A DNA stretch of 64,000 bases from Sphingomonas gei (GCF_004792685.1 NZ_SRXT01000005.1:62001-126000), one strand, 5' to 3'. Positions 38,490 to 48,138 are shown, counted from the stretch's first letter. Translations and numbers: made by a program. Notes: generated by a model from the sequence alone, not told the origin.

Positions 38490-39776
38490 TTATGATGGCG
38501 TTTCGCGCTCCAACGCGGGCCATGCGGTCACGCGCACGTCCCGAACCGGATAGGGGATGGCGATCCGGTGCTCCTTGAACAGCAGCCATAGCCGATTGAG
38601 CACGTCGCTCTTGACGCTGCCGACGCCGCTCTCCGGATCGTTGATCCAGACCAGGATTTCGTGCTCGACGCCCTTTTCGCCAAAAGCAGTGAGCCATACG
38701 TTGGCCGGGGGATTGTCGAGAACGCGCGGGCTGTCGGCGGCGGCGCGCAGCATCAACTCCTGTGCGAGCTTCAGATCGCAGTCGTAAGCGACGGTCACCG
38801 GAATGCGGACGCGGACGTTGCGATCGGTGTACGACCAGTTCTCGACTTCCTGCGTCATCAGATTCTCGTTCGGAATCAGATGCTCCTTACCGTCGCGGGT
38901 GATCACCGAGACGGCGCGGACGCCGATCTTATTCACCCAGCCGAAGCTGTCGCCCACCACGATGACGTCGCCGGGCTTGATCGAGCGGTCCATCAACAGA
39001 ATGATCCCGGCGATCAGATTGCCGATCGTCTTCTGCAGCCCGAAACCGACTGCGAGACCGAATGCGCCCGAGAAGACGGCGAAGGCAGTGAGGTCGATCT
39101 TGAGCAGGTCGACGCCGATGAAGAAGGCGAGCACCACCACCGTGATCGCGGCGAGCTTCTGGACGAGCAATTTCTGGGTAGCGTCGAAGCCCCGGGCGGT
39201 GGCGATCGAATGGCTGAGCACGCGATTGACCAGCCGGACGCCGGCGAAGAGCAGGAGCACGGTGATGCCGAGGGTGAAACCGGACAGCAGCGACAGGCGC
39301 CGCTGGCCGATCTGGATGCCGACGCGGTCGAGCGTCGCCTCGACCATCGCGAACCCGCCGATCGCGTTGCTGAGGATCGCGGTGAAGGCGAGCGCCGCCA
39401 GCGTCCAGGCGGCCCAGCGCGGCAAATTGAGCCCGCGCAGCACGCCGCCGACGAGCATCGCGACGGCAAACCCCTCGAGCAGCCCGAGGATCAAAGCGGC
39501 GAGCGGGCCCCACGGCCAGCTCACCGCGACGATCGAGAGAAGGATCGCGGCGGCACCCCAGCGTACGATCGCGCGCACCCGCAGATGGAAGCGCGCGGCA
39601 TTGCCGCTGACATGCTCGGCCCAGGCGGCGGCGATGCGGGTGCCGATGTAGCGCCCGGCGATCCAGCCGAGGATGAGCGCGAGCGCCGCGAGCCCGCCTG
39701 CGATCGCGGCCTCCGAAAGCTCGGGGGCGCCCGGCAGATTATGTCCCGCCAGCCAGGCCCCGAGCCGCTCCATCAT
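38490..39776 (-). CDS. Small-conductance mechanosensitive channel (MscS family)
   Basis: This is a 428-residue MscS-type channel that opens under membrane tension to release solutes. Five or six N-terminal helices precede the pore helix and beta domain (AFGLAVGFGLQKTIGNLIAG, LLMDRSIKPGDVIVV, HLIPNENLMTQEVENWS). The last 100 residues form the cytoplasmic cage. The ATG at 39776 overlaps the metC stop by 4 bases, so it is translationally coupled to sulfur-metabolism genes, an unexpected partner. Confidence 0.92.
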   Translation of the reverse strand: MMERLGAWLAGHNLPGAPELSEAAIAGGLAALALILGWIAGRYIGTRIAAAWAEHVSGNAARFHLRVRAIVRWGAAAILLSIVAVSWPWGPLAALILGLLEGFAVAMLVGGVLRGLNLPRWAAWTLAALAFTAILSNAIGGFAMVEATLDRVGIQIGQRRLSLLSGFTLGITVLLLFAGVRLVNRVLSHSIATARGFDATQKLLVQKLAAITVVVLAFFIGVDLLKIDLTAFAVFSGAFGLAVGFGLQKTIGNLIAGIILLMDRSIKPGDVIVVGDSFGWVNKIGVRAVSVITRDGKEHLIPNENLMTQEVENWSYTDRNVRVRIPVTVAYDCDLKLAQELMLRAAADSPRVLDNPPANVWLTAFGEKGVEHEILVWINDPESGVGSVKSDVLNRLWLLFKEHRIAIPYPVRDVRVTAWPALERETPS

Positions 39777-40957
39777 CCCCGCACCTCGGCGAAGCGCGCG
39801 AGGCCCGCTTCGAGGTCGGCGATCAGATCGTCGCAATCCTCGAGCCCGATCTGCAGCCGCACCACCGGTCCTTCGGCTTCCCATTTGGTCGCGGTGCGAT
39901 GAAGCTGCGGGTCGACCGGGATGGCGAGGCTCTCGAACCCGCCCCAGCTATAGCCGATGCCGAAATGCGCGAGCCCGTCGATCAGCGCGGCGCGCGCCGC
40001 TTCGCCGCCGCCGTTGAGGACGAACGAGAACAGGCCGGAGGCGCCGCGGAAATCGCGCGCGAAGATCATGTGGCCGGGGCAGTCGGGCAGTGCCGGATGG
40101 AGCACGCGCGCGACTTCGGGCCGATCCTCGAGCCATTCGGCGATCTTCAGCGCCGAGCGGCCGTGCTGATCGAGCCGCACCGCCATCGTCCGCAGGCCGC
40201 GCGCGCCGAGCCAGGCGTCGTCGGGGCTGGCGGTCTGACCGAGCTGATAGGTCGCCGCGCGCAGCCGCTGATACTGGCCTTCGGCGGCGGTCACCGATCC
40301 GAGCATCACGTCCGAATGGCCGACGATATATTTGGTGCAGGCGAGGATCGAATAATCGACGCCCATGCCGATTGCGGGCAGCAGCAGCGGCGTCGCCCAG
40401 GTATTGTCGAGCAAAGTGGTGATCCCGCGCGCCTTGGCGACGGCGACGATCGCCGGAATGTCCTGCACCTCGAAGGTCAGGCTGCCCGGGCTTTCCATGA
40501 AGATCGCCTTGGTCCGCTCGGTGCAGAGCTCGGCGATCCCGGCGCCGATCAAGGGATCGTAGAAGGTCGTGGTGATCCCGAATCGCTTGAGCAGGCCGTT
40601 GGCGAGGTTGCGGGTCGGGTCATAGGCGCTGTCGGTCAGCAGCAATTGGTCGCCGGGTTCGAGTATCGCGAGCAATGCCGAGGCGATCGCGGCGACGCCC
40701 GAGGGATAGAGCAGGGTGGCCTCGGCGCCGGGCTCGAGCTCGGTCAGCGCGTCGGCGAGCGACCATTGGGTCGGCGTGCCGCGGCGGCCGTAGAATAGTT
40801 TATGGTGGGTGTCGGCCGCGCCGCGCGCGCGCAGCTCGGCGACCGAATCATAGAGGATCGTCGAGGCGCGCCACACCGGCGGGTTGACCACCCCCTGCGT
40901 CCATTCGTCGCGCCGCCCGGCCTGGACGATCCTGGTTGCGTCCTTCTTCTCGCTCAT
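39773..40957 (-). CDS. metC: Cystathionine beta-lyase (Cys/Met metabolism PLP enzyme)
   Basis: This 394-residue PLP enzyme cleaves cystathionine to homocysteine, pyruvate and ammonia. The PLP phosphate site YPSGVAAIASALLA, the Asp in LLDNTWATPLL and the Schiff-base Lys in ACTKYIVGHSD match the family, and GIGYSWGGFESLA is typical for MetC rather than MetB. GGGG precedes ATG 40957, which overlaps the sseA stop by 4 bases. Pairing with sseA suggests linked handling of sulfane sulfur from cysteine. Confidence 0.92.
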   Translation of the reverse strand: MSEKKDATRIVQAGRRDEWTQGVVNPPVWRASTILYDSVAELRARGAADTHHKLFYGRRGTPTQWSLADALTELEPGAEATLLYPSGVAAIASALLAILEPGDQLLLTDSAYDPTRNLANGLLKRFGITTTFYDPLIGAGIAELCTERTKAIFMESPGSLTFEVQDIPAIVAVAKARGITTLLDNTWATPLLLPAIGMGVDYSILACTKYIVGHSDVMLGSVTAAEGQYQRLRAATYQLGQTASPDDAWLGARGLRTMAVRLDQHGRSALKIAEWLEDRPEVARVLHPALPDCPGHMIFARDFRGASGLFSFVLNGGGEAARAALIDGLAHFGIGYSWGGFESLAIPVDPQLHRTATKWEAEGPVVRLQIGLEDCDDLIADLEAGLARFAEVRG

Positions 40958-41787
40958 GCCGGCCCCAATGCCTTGGGCGTCGCGGGATCCGCGCCCCATT
41001 CGGACCAGCTGCCGTCATAGACCGGCGCGTCCCGGCCGAGGAGATGCGCGGCGAAGGCGACGACGCAGGCAGTGATTCCCGAGCCGCAAGTGGCGACCAG
41101 CGGCTTGTCCGGCTCAAGTCCGGCATCGGCGAAAAGGGTGCGGATCGCGTCGGGATGCTTCCAGCTACCGTCGGCCTCGAAAAAGCGGCCCTGCGGGACG
41201 TTCTTCGAGCCCGGAATGTGGCCGGGCGCGCATTCGGCGCGCGGATCGGGCTCGTCGCCGGTGAAGCGTGCCGCCGAGCGGGCGTCGACGATCTGCTCGT
41301 CGGTGGCCTGCATCTCGGCGAGGCTGCGCACCTGGGTCCGCGGCATGCCCGCTTCGAAATTGCTGCGGACGGGGGAGGGGGCGTCGTGTTCGAGCGGCCG
41401 ACCTTCCGCTTGCCATTTGGCGATGCCACCATCGAGCAACGCCGCCTCGACCCCGAAGCGGCCGAGCACCCACCATGCCCGGCACGAGGTATGGTGCGGG
41501 CTGCTGTCGTAGAGCACCACCCGACTGTGCACCGATACGCCCAGCTCCGCCATCCGCGCCTCGAACAGGTCACGCGGCGGCAGCATCGAAGGGAGCGGGT
41601 CCTCCGCATCGACCAGAGTGTCGAGATCGAGCAGCAGCGCGCCCGGGATATGCCCCGCGGCATATTCCGCACGCGGATCCTGTTTCGCCGACCCCGGCAA
41701 GGTCGAGGTATAGGTGGCGTCGAGCACCACCAGGTCATTGGCACCGAGTTGGTCGGCGAGCCATGCTGTCGTTACGAGTGCATCCAT
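40954..41787 (-). CDS. sseA: 3-mercaptopyruvate sulfurtransferase
   Basis: This is a 277-residue two-domain rhodanese protein. The catalytic loop CGSGITAC marks the mercaptopyruvate rather than thiosulfate type. Domain 1 (about 1-130) has a catalytically silent loop (YDSSPHHTSC). It transfers sulfur from 3-mercaptopyruvate to thiols or cyanide. AGGAG lies seven bases before the ATG. It heads the operon with metC and mscS and is divergent from queF with 52 bases between them. Confidence 0.93.
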   Translation of the reverse strand: MDALVTTAWLADQLGANDLVVLDATYTSTLPGSAKQDPRAEYAAGHIPGALLLDLDTLVDAEDPLPSMLPPRDLFEARMAELGVSVHSRVVLYDSSPHHTSCRAWWVLGRFGVEAALLDGGIAKWQAEGRPLEHDAPSPVRSNFEAGMPRTQVRSLAEMQATDEQIVDARSAARFTGDEPDPRAECAPGHIPGSKNVPQGRFFEADGSWKHPDAIRTLFADAGLEPDKPLVATCGSGITACVVAFAAHLLGRDAPVYDGSWSEWGADPATPKALGPA

Positions 41788-41839
41788 CCTCTGCTCCTAG
41801 AAGGATGCAAAGCGCTCGGCAAACGCCTACATCGCGGCG

Positions 41840-42286
41840 ATGGAACCCAAGCATCTCGGCCAGACCTCCGCGCTTCCCGCCACCCCGGAAGAAGCGGTAC
41901 TCGATTACGTCGCCAATCCGCGCCCCGGCAGCCGCTACATGATCCGCTTCGCGGCGCCGGAATTCACGTCGCTGTGCCCGATCACCGGCCAGCCCGATTT
42001 CGCGCATTTGGTGATCGATTACGTGCCCGGCGACACGATCGTCGAATCCAAGTCGCTCAAGCTTTTCCTCGGCAGCTTCCGCAACCACGGCGCGTTTCAC
42101 GAGGACTGCACCGTCGGCATCGGCGAGCGATTGTTTGAGGAGATGAAGCCGAAATGGCTGCGGATCGGCGGCTATTGGTATCCGCGCGGCGGCATCCCGA
42201 TCGACATATTCTGGCAGTCCGGCCTGGCCCCTTCCGGGGTGTGGATCCCGCCCCAGGACGTGCCCGGATATCGCGGCCGCGGCTGA
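41840..42286 (+). CDS. queF: NADPH-dependent 7-cyano-7-deazaguanine reductase QueF
   Basis: This 148-residue unimodular enzyme reduces preQ0 to preQ1 in queuosine synthesis. [14 protein letters not shown] holds the catalytic Cys46 and Asp53, ESKSLKLF the QueF NADPH motif, and NHGAFHEDC the Glu/His substrate contacts. The length is that of the short QueF class. It stands alone here without queC, queD or queE. There is no strong ribosome site before ATG 41840. Confidence 0.97.
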   Translation: MEPKHLGQTSALPATPEEAVLDYVANPRPGSRYMIRFAAPEFTSLCPITGQPDFAHLVIDYVPGDTIVESKSLKLFLGSFRNHGAFHEDCTVGIGERLFEEMKPKWLRIGGYWYPRGGIPIDIFWQSGLAPSGVWIPPQDVPGYRGRG

Positions 42287-42322
42287 ACCTCACATTTACG
42301 GCACGGTTCGTCGATTCGCGTA

Positions 42323-42337
42323 TGTTGCATTGCAACA
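42323..42337. promoter_or_regulatory. Perfect 15-bp palindrome TGTTGCA-T-TGCAACA
   Basis: This palindrome lies about 90 bases upstream of the GT4 gene and overlaps a plausible -35 box. Its TTGCA half-sites look like those bound by LacI-type regulators. No regulator gene is adjacent. Confidence 0.55.
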
Positions 42338-42353
42338 AGAATGAAACCATATA
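42325..42353 (+). promoter_or_regulatory. Candidate promoter of the GT4-GH130 operon
   Basis: TTGCAT (42325-42330) and CATATA (42348-42353) are 17 bases apart. The -35 box falls inside the palindrome at 42323-42337, so a bound protein would occlude it. Confidence 0.45.
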
Positions 42354-42425
42354 GCTTTGCGAGAGTTGGGAGACACGAAACAGGTTTTCGACAGCCTGAT
42401 TGTTTGCAGTAGCGAAGGAACAGGG

Positions 42426-44702
42426 ATGGCGCCGTTCATGATTGGTCCTGGGATCACCCACCTTGCACTTCTGGGGAACTTTCTCCCGCGCAAGTGCGGA
42501 CTCGCGACCTACACGACCGACACCTATAACGCGCTCAAGCAGCGTTTCCCGGAGCTTCGAGTCGACGTCTATGCGATGGACGACCATCCCGGTCGCTACG
42601 ATTATCCCGATGCTGTCACCCGCGCGATCCCGCAGGACGAACGCGCCGCCTATCTCGACGCGGCGCGCGCGATTGAGGCGAGCGGCGCGCAGGCGCTGTG
42701 GATCCAGCACGAATATGGCATCTATGGCGGCCCCGCCGGCGATTTCCTGATCGCGCTGATTGATCGCCTGTCGATCCCGGTGATCACGACGCTTCACACC
42801 ATACTCGAAAAGCCGAGCGTCGACGAACGCCGCGTTATGGAATTGCTGCTGCGGCGCTCGTCGCGGATCATCGTCATGGCCGAGAAGGGCCGCGACATCC
42901 TCAAGCGCATTCACGGCGCGAACGGTAAGAACATCGTCATGATCCCTCATGGCGTGCCCGAGCGCGCCTTTGCCGATCCGGACAGCATGAAGCCGCAATT
43001 CGGCTGGGAAGGCCGCGAGGTCGTTCTGACGTTCGGTTTGCTCGCCCCCAACAAGGGCATCGAGACGATGATCGCGGCGCTGCCGCAGGTCGTCGCGCAT
43101 CATCCGGAGGCGCTGTACGTGGTGCTGGGTGCAACGCACCCGAACCTCGTTGCGCACGAGGGCGAGGCATATCGCGACCGGCTGAAGGCGCTCGCTGCCG
43201 AGAAGGGTGTCGCCGAGCACGTCCAGTTCGTCGACGCGTTTGTCGAGCATGACGAACTGATCGATTATCTTCAGGCGGCCGACCTTTACGTCACGCCGTA
43301 CAATAATCCGGCGCAGATCACGTCGGGCACGCTCTCTTATGCCGTCGGCGTCGGCAAGCCGGTGATCTCGACGCCCTATATCCATGCGACCGAGATCCTC
43401 GCCGACGATCACGGCGTGCTCGTTGATTTCGGCGACAGCGCGGCATTTGCCCGCGAAATCGACCGTTTGTTGACCGACAAAGACGAACGGCTTGCTCTGG
43501 GGCAGCGAGCTTATGCCCGCGGCCGTACGATGATCTGGCCGCGCCTCGCGGAGAATGCGATGGCCGAGTTAGGCGCGATCATCGCCGCCAAGCCGCGCCG
43601 GTTCGCAAAGCCCACGGCCGAGCTGGCGACGCTCAAGCCCGATATTGCGGCTGTGGAGCGGATGAGCGACTCCACCGGCATGCTCCAGCATTCGATCTAT
43701 TCGGTGCCCGATCGTCGCCACGGCTATTGCATCGACGACAATGCCCGCGCGTTGATTCTGATGTGCAAGATCAACGACGTGGACGAAGTCATCCGCGACA
43801 AATGGACGAGCATCTATGCGTCCTTCGTCCAATATGCGTGGAACCCCGACCAGCGCCGCTTCCGCAACTTCATGAACTTCGATCGCACGTGGTGCGAGGA
43901 TATCGGGTCGGAGGATTCGAACGGCCGCGCGATCTGGGCATTGGGCGTCACGGCGCGCGACGCGCGGGCGCAGAAGCATCGCGACTGGGCGTCGATGATG
44001 TTCGACACTACCGCGTCGATCGCGCTCGAGCTCGATGCGCCGCGCAGCCATGCCTTCGCGATGCTGGGTGCCGCCGCGATGATCGAGGCGCATCCGGGCC
44101 ACGCACTGTCGCGCGACATCCTCACCCGCTATGGCGACGAGCTGATCACGTTGCTTGATCAGGCGCGCCGGCCCGAATGGCAATGGTTCGAGATCGTGCT
44201 GGCGTACGACAATGCGCGTTTGCCCGAAGCGCTGCTGCACGCAGGCAAGGTGCTCGGCCGGCAGGACTTCATCCAGGTCGGGCTCGAGACGCTCGATTGG
44301 ATCGTCGGACGCCAGACCTCGCCCGAGGGGCGCTTCCGCGCCGTCGGCAGCGAGAGCTTCGGCCGCCCGCCTTATTCCGAGCCGCTGCAATTTGACCAGC
44401 AGCCGCTTGAGGCACAGGCTACGGTCGACGCCTGCGTGGCGGCGTATGAAGTTACCGGCGACAAGCGCTGGTATGAAGAGGCGATGAAAGCCTATCGCTG
44501 GTATCTCGGCGCCAACGATCTCGAGCTCCCGCTCGCGACCGCGCAGGATGGCGGCTGTTTCGACGGGCTGATGCCGACCGGTTTGAACCGAAATCAGGGC
44601 GCCGAGTCGATTCTGGCGCTGCAATTGGCGAATTGCGCGATTTCCGTACTTTCAAAGCCGGCCGAAAACGTGGAAAGCACCCCCCGCACCGCCGTCGCGT
44701 AG
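42426..44702 (+). CDS. GT4 glycosyltransferase fused to an alpha/alpha-toroid domain
   Basis: This is a 758-residue fusion. Residues about 10-400 are a GT-B fold family 4 glycosyltransferase (GNFLPRKCGLATYT, LWIQHEYGIYGG, LTFGLLAPNKGIE, and the donor-site block VGKPVISTPYIHATEI). Residues about 420-740 form a helical barrel as in six-hairpin glycosidases (HGYCIDDNARALILM, EDSNGRAIWALG, EWQWFEIVLAYDNARLPEAL). ATG 42426 has GAAGGA nine bases upstream. The GH130 gene follows by 36 bases. Together they suggest assembly and turnover of a mannose-containing polymer or glycoside; the exact sugar is an inference. Confidence 0.85.
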   Translation: MAPFMIGPGITHLALLGNFLPRKCGLATYTTDTYNALKQRFPELRVDVYAMDDHPGRYDYPDAVTRAIPQDERAAYLDAARAIEASGAQALWIQHEYGIYGGPAGDFLIALIDRLSIPVITTLHTILEKPSVDERRVMELLLRRSSRIIVMAEKGRDILKRIHGANGKNIVMIPHGVPERAFADPDSMKPQFGWEGREVVLTFGLLAPNKGIETMIAALPQVVAHHPEALYVVLGATHPNLVAHEGEAYRDRLKALAAEKGVAEHVQFVDAFVEHDELIDYLQAADLYVTPYNNPAQITSGTLSYAVGVGKPVISTPYIHATEILADDHGVLVDFGDSAAFAREIDRLLTDKDERLALGQRAYARGRTMIWPRLAENAMAELGAIIAAKPRRFAKPTAELATLKPDIAAVERMSDSTGMLQHSIYSVPDRRHGYCIDDNARALILMCKINDVDEVIRDKWTSIYASFVQYAWNPDQRRFRNFMNFDRTWCEDIGSEDSNGRAIWALGVTARDARAQKHRDWASMMFDTTASIALELDAPRSHAFAMLGAAAMIEAHPGHALSRDILTRYGDELITLLDQARRPEWQWFEIVLAYDNARLPEALLHAGKVLGRQDFIQVGLETLDWIVGRQTSPEGRFRAVGSESFGRPPYSEPLQFDQQPLEAQATVDACVAAYEVTGDKRWYEEAMKAYRWYLGANDLELPLATAQDGGCFDGLMPTGLNRNQGAESILALQLANCAISVLSKPAENVESTPRTAVA

Positions 44703-44738
44703 CCCTGCGCGCCGGCAATCCGGGACGTTGGGGGACTA

Positions 44739-46025
44739 ATGCACGAATTGTTCAATCACACGCTGCGGCTTCGCGCCGATCCCTCGCGCGTGGTGGTTCG
44801 TCCGTTCCATATCGCCTGGGCGCAGAACGGCGCGGGGCCGAGCCGTTCGGAACGCATCGTCAGTGAAGTGCTGGCGATGTCTCCGGGCGAAGCGAGCGCG
44901 CAGCTGGAGATCGTGCTCAAGGATTTCGAGGCGCGGCACTGGCAGACGCGTCGCGTGTTCATGACGCGCTACGACGAGATCGAGACGATGCTCAAGCTCG
45001 ACGGCAGCGCGATCGGTGACGAGAAGCGTCAATTGCTCGGCGCCTATTTCTGCCACGAATATAGCTATGCCGCCGCAGCTTTGATGAACCCCAGCGCAGT
45101 GCCGCATTACGACCAGTCGGGGATGCCCAAGGGCAGCATGCGCATATTGATGTCGCTGCGCGCCGTGGGCGAAGGGCACATCTCGTCGGTGTCGTTTCGC
45201 GAAGGCATCATCACCGACAATAACGAACTGGTGCTCGCCCCCGAGCCGCCCTTCGCCACCGCTGCCGATGCGCGCGAGGAGGACGAAGACACGATGCCCG
45301 AGGGGCCGGTGACGGTGTATCGGCATCGCGATTCGACGCTGTCGGGCACGGTCATCTTCCCGATCACCAAGGCGCAGTCGAACGGGCTCGAGGATCTGCG
45401 CATTTGCCATTTCCACCATGACGATGGCAGCGAGGAATGGATCGGGACCTACACCGCCTATAACGGCTCGGTGATCCAGTCCGAGCTGATGCGCACGCGC
45501 GACTGGCGTGCGATCGATTTGGTGCCGATGAGCGGCGGCGCGTCGCGCAACAAGGGCATGGCGCTGTTCCCTCGCAAGATCGACGGCAAGTACATGATGC
45601 TCGGCCGGCAGGACGGCGAGAACATCTTCCTCCACACGTCGGAAGACATCACCCATTGGGAAGGCGGCGAGCTGCTGATCAAGCCGCAATATCCGTGGGA
45701 GCTCGTCCAGATGGGCAATTGCGGCCCGCCGATCGAGCTGGCCGAGGGCTGGCTGGTGCTGACCCACGGGGTCGGCGCGATGCGGAAGTATTCGATCGGT
45801 GCGGCGTTGCTCGACAAGAACGACCCGTCGAAGGTGCTCGCGCGCTCGAAGGAGCCTTTGCTGGCTGCGGCGGATCAGGACCGCGAGGGCTATGTGCCCA
45901 ACGTCGTCTATACCTGCGGCGCGATCCGCCACGGCGAGAAGATCTTCATTCCGTACGGCGTTGCGGACAGCTCGGTGGCGTTCGCGTTCGTGCCGATCAA
46001 GGCGCTGCTCGAGCAGATGGATTGA
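44739..46025 (+). CDS. Glycoside hydrolase family 130 protein
   Basis: This is a 428-residue five-bladed beta-propeller protein of GH130, a family of inverting mannoside phosphorylases and beta-1,2-mannosidases. The blocks HDDGSEEWIGTYTAYNG, RNKGMALFPRKIDGKYMMLGRQDGEN, GNCGPPIELAEGWLVLTHGVG and YVPNVVYTCGAI match the fold. Phosphorylase versus hydrolase cannot be settled by eye. It lies 36 bases after the GT4 fusion gene, so one transcript is likely. A strong terminator hairpin follows the stop. Confidence 0.88.
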   Translation: MHELFNHTLRLRADPSRVVVRPFHIAWAQNGAGPSRSERIVSEVLAMSPGEASAQLEIVLKDFEARHWQTRRVFMTRYDEIETMLKLDGSAIGDEKRQLLGAYFCHEYSYAAAALMNPSAVPHYDQSGMPKGSMRILMSLRAVGEGHISSVSFREGIITDNNELVLAPEPPFATAADAREEDEDTMPEGPVTVYRHRDSTLSGTVIFPITKAQSNGLEDLRICHFHHDDGSEEWIGTYTAYNGSVIQSELMRTRDWRAIDLVPMSGGASRNKGMALFPRKIDGKYMMLGRQDGENIFLHTSEDITHWEGGELLIKPQYPWELVQMGNCGPPIELAEGWLVLTHGVGAMRKYSIGAALLDKNDPSKVLARSKEPLLAAADQDREGYVPNVVYTCGAIRHGEKIFIPYGVADSSVAFAFVPIKALLEQMD

Positions 46026-46031
46026 TCTTAC

Positions 46032-46057
46032 GCCCCTCCCTGCTGGCAGGGAGGGGC
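46032..46057. terminator. Bidirectional terminator between convergent operons
   Basis: A perfect 12-bp stem, GCCCCTCCCTGC with its complement, and a minimal TG loop lie between the GH130 stop (46025) and the OPT stop (46067). A TTTT run follows at 46064-46067 on the plus strand. Confidence 0.8.
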
Positions 46058-46066
46058 TCCTAGTTT

Positions 46067-48094
46067 TCACCGATAGGTCGCGATGTCCTGATCCACTGGC
46101 GGCTCGGAAGCCGGCGGTGCGCGCCGCACCATGCTGCGGGTGCGCGCGTAGATCAGCGCGATCAGCCCGAAGAACAGCAACGGCGCGATCCACAGGGCAA
46201 CGGTTTCGAAGCTCTCGCCCATCAGCGCCAGCGGGGCGTCGTTGGGCGGGATCGGCGAATTGCGATTGGCCCAGGCGAGGACTCCGGCGAACGCCACCCC
46301 GAACAGGCTCTCACCGACAATGAGTCCGGTCGCCGCGAGCACGCCCATCCGCTCGGCGAATTCGGGATTGCCGCTACTTTTGGCCCAGCGATTGTAGAAA
46401 TAGCCGATCACCGCGCCGACCGGGATCAGCAAGGTGAGCGCCATCGGCAGGTAAATGCCCATGCCCACCGCGAGCGGCGGCAAGCGCATCTTGCCCGAGC
46501 GGCCGAGCAGTTCGTCGAGCACGATCACGCCGGCGCCGATTGCGGCGCCGATCCCGATCAGCCCCCAGTCGATGTCGCCGCCAAGCACACCCTTGGCGAT
46601 CGACGAGATCAGCGCGGCCTGCGGTGCGGAGAGCGCGTTGGGGCCGGCGCCGGGCATGCCGACGAAGCCGAGCGTGTCCTTGAGAAGATCGAGTACCAAT
46701 GGGATCGCGAGGCTGCCGAACACCACGCCCATCACCAGTGCGACCTGCTGCTTCCACGGCGTCGCGCCGACGAGCTGGCCGGTCTTGAGATCCTGGAGAT
46801 TGTCGTTTGAGATCGTCGCGATCGAGAAGATGATCGCAGTGGTGAACAGCGCATAGGCGATCAGCGCGTTGGTCCGGGTCGGATCTGCCTCGTGCCCGAA
46901 CACCGCGACGAGCAGCAGCGACGCGCCGAGCACGGCGAGGATACCGACGCCCGAGACCGGCGAGTTCGACGCGCCGATCAGTCCCGCCATATATCCGCAG
47001 ATCGCGGCGATCAGGACCCCGACGACGAGGAGATAGACAAGCGTGCCGCCGATCACGGCGACGGGGTAATCGTGCACCGGCCCGCCTGCCGAGAAGCTCC
47101 ACAGCAGCCAGGCGATCGGAAACAGCGTCGCCACCGACACCAGCGCGACTACGCCGATCGGCAAGTCACGCTCGGTGATGTCGAGCGTCGCGCCGCCGGC
47201 CCGGGCGCGCGATGCGGCGAGCGCCGAGCGGAGGCCGGCGATGATCGGGCCAATGATCTTGAGCAAGGACCAGATCGCCGCGACGCCGATCGTGCCCGCG
47301 CCGATGAAGCGCACCTGGCCGCGGAAGGTGCCGCCGACCAGCGCGTCGATGCCCGCCGACAAATCGCCGCTCGAGGCGAAATAGGGGACGAGCACGGTCC
47401 ACGAGATGAGCATCCCGAAGAACATCGCCGCGCCGACCGAAATGCCGACGAGATGCCCCACGCCGATCAGCAGCATCGACCAGCTGGTCGAGAAGCCGGT
47501 GGCGGTGCCGCCGACCGCGAAATTCTTGCCGGCTTCCTCGGCGACCAATTTCATCTTGGCGAGCAGCGCGAAGCCGCCCGAGAAGAGCGCGCCGAGGACC
47601 AATACGCGCAGCCCGCTGGCGTTTTCGATGTCGCCGGCGCGGCTGTTCGAGCCCACCTTGAGCACTTCGGCGGCCGCGACGCCCTCAGGGTAGGGAAGGT
47701 CGGTTCCGGTCACCAGCGCGCGGCGCAGCGGTACCGAGAACATCACCCCGAGCACACCGCCGGTGATGCACACCGCGACCGTGGTCCAATACGGGAAGCC
47801 CGACCACCAGCCGACCATGATCAGTCCCGGTAGCACGAACACGATCGCCGCCAGCGTGCCCGCCGCGCTGGCGATCGTCTGGACGATGTTGTTCTCTAGG
47901 ATCGTGCTGCCGCGGAAGAAGCGGAGGATCGCCATCGACACGACCGCCGCGGGGATCGAAGTGGCAAAGGTCAGCCCGACCTTGAGACCGGCGTAAACGT
48001 TGGCCGCAGTGAACAACAATGTGATCGCAGCCCCGAGCAGAACGCCGCGAAGCGTGAGTTCGAGCGGCGCGCGGGCCGCGGCGTCGGTCGCCAA
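46067..48094 (-). CDS. Oligopeptide transporter, OPT family
   Basis: This is a 675-residue transporter with about 15-16 membrane helices. The blocks NVYAGLKVGLTFATSIPAA, ILENNIVQTIASAAG, GLKTGQLVGATPWKQQ-like DLKTGQLVG and SNDNLQDLKTG are the signature of the bacterial OPT group, proton-coupled importers of peptides or metal chelates. It starts with TTG at 48094, supported by GGGGAG eight bases upstream and the lack of a near ATG. Substrate unknown. Confidence 0.92.
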   Translation of the reverse strand: MATDAAARAPLELTLRGVLLGAAITLLFTAANVYAGLKVGLTFATSIPAAVVSMAILRFFRGSTILENNIVQTIASAAGTLAAIVFVLPGLIMVGWWSGFPYWTTVAVCITGGVLGVMFSVPLRRALVTGTDLPYPEGVAAAEVLKVGSNSRAGDIENASGLRVLVLGALFSGGFALLAKMKLVAEEAGKNFAVGGTATGFSTSWSMLLIGVGHLVGISVGAAMFFGMLISWTVLVPYFASSGDLSAGIDALVGGTFRGQVRFIGAGTIGVAAIWSLLKIIGPIIAGLRSALAASRARAGGATLDITERDLPIGVVALVSVATLFPIAWLLWSFSAGGPVHDYPVAVIGGTLVYLLVVGVLIAAICGYMAGLIGASNSPVSGVGILAVLGASLLLVAVFGHEADPTRTNALIAYALFTTAIIFSIATISNDNLQDLKTGQLVGATPWKQQVALVMGVVFGSLAIPLVLDLLKDTLGFVGMPGAGPNALSAPQAALISSIAKGVLGGDIDWGLIGIGAAIGAGVIVLDELLGRSGKMRLPPLAVGMGIYLPMALTLLIPVGAVIGYFYNRWAKSSGNPEFAERMGVLAATGLIVGESLFGVAFAGVLAWANRNSPIPPNDAPLALMGESFETVALWIAPLLFFGLIALIYARTRSMVRRAPPASEPPVDQDIATYR

Positions 48095-48138
48095 GTCCTG
48101 ATCTCCCCAAAGTATCGAACGAGACTATGGCGCGCTTG

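Noticed and set aside
42341..42409. Short leader-peptide frame MKPYSFARVG before the GT4 gene
   Set aside because: It has no ribosome site or regulatory codon run.
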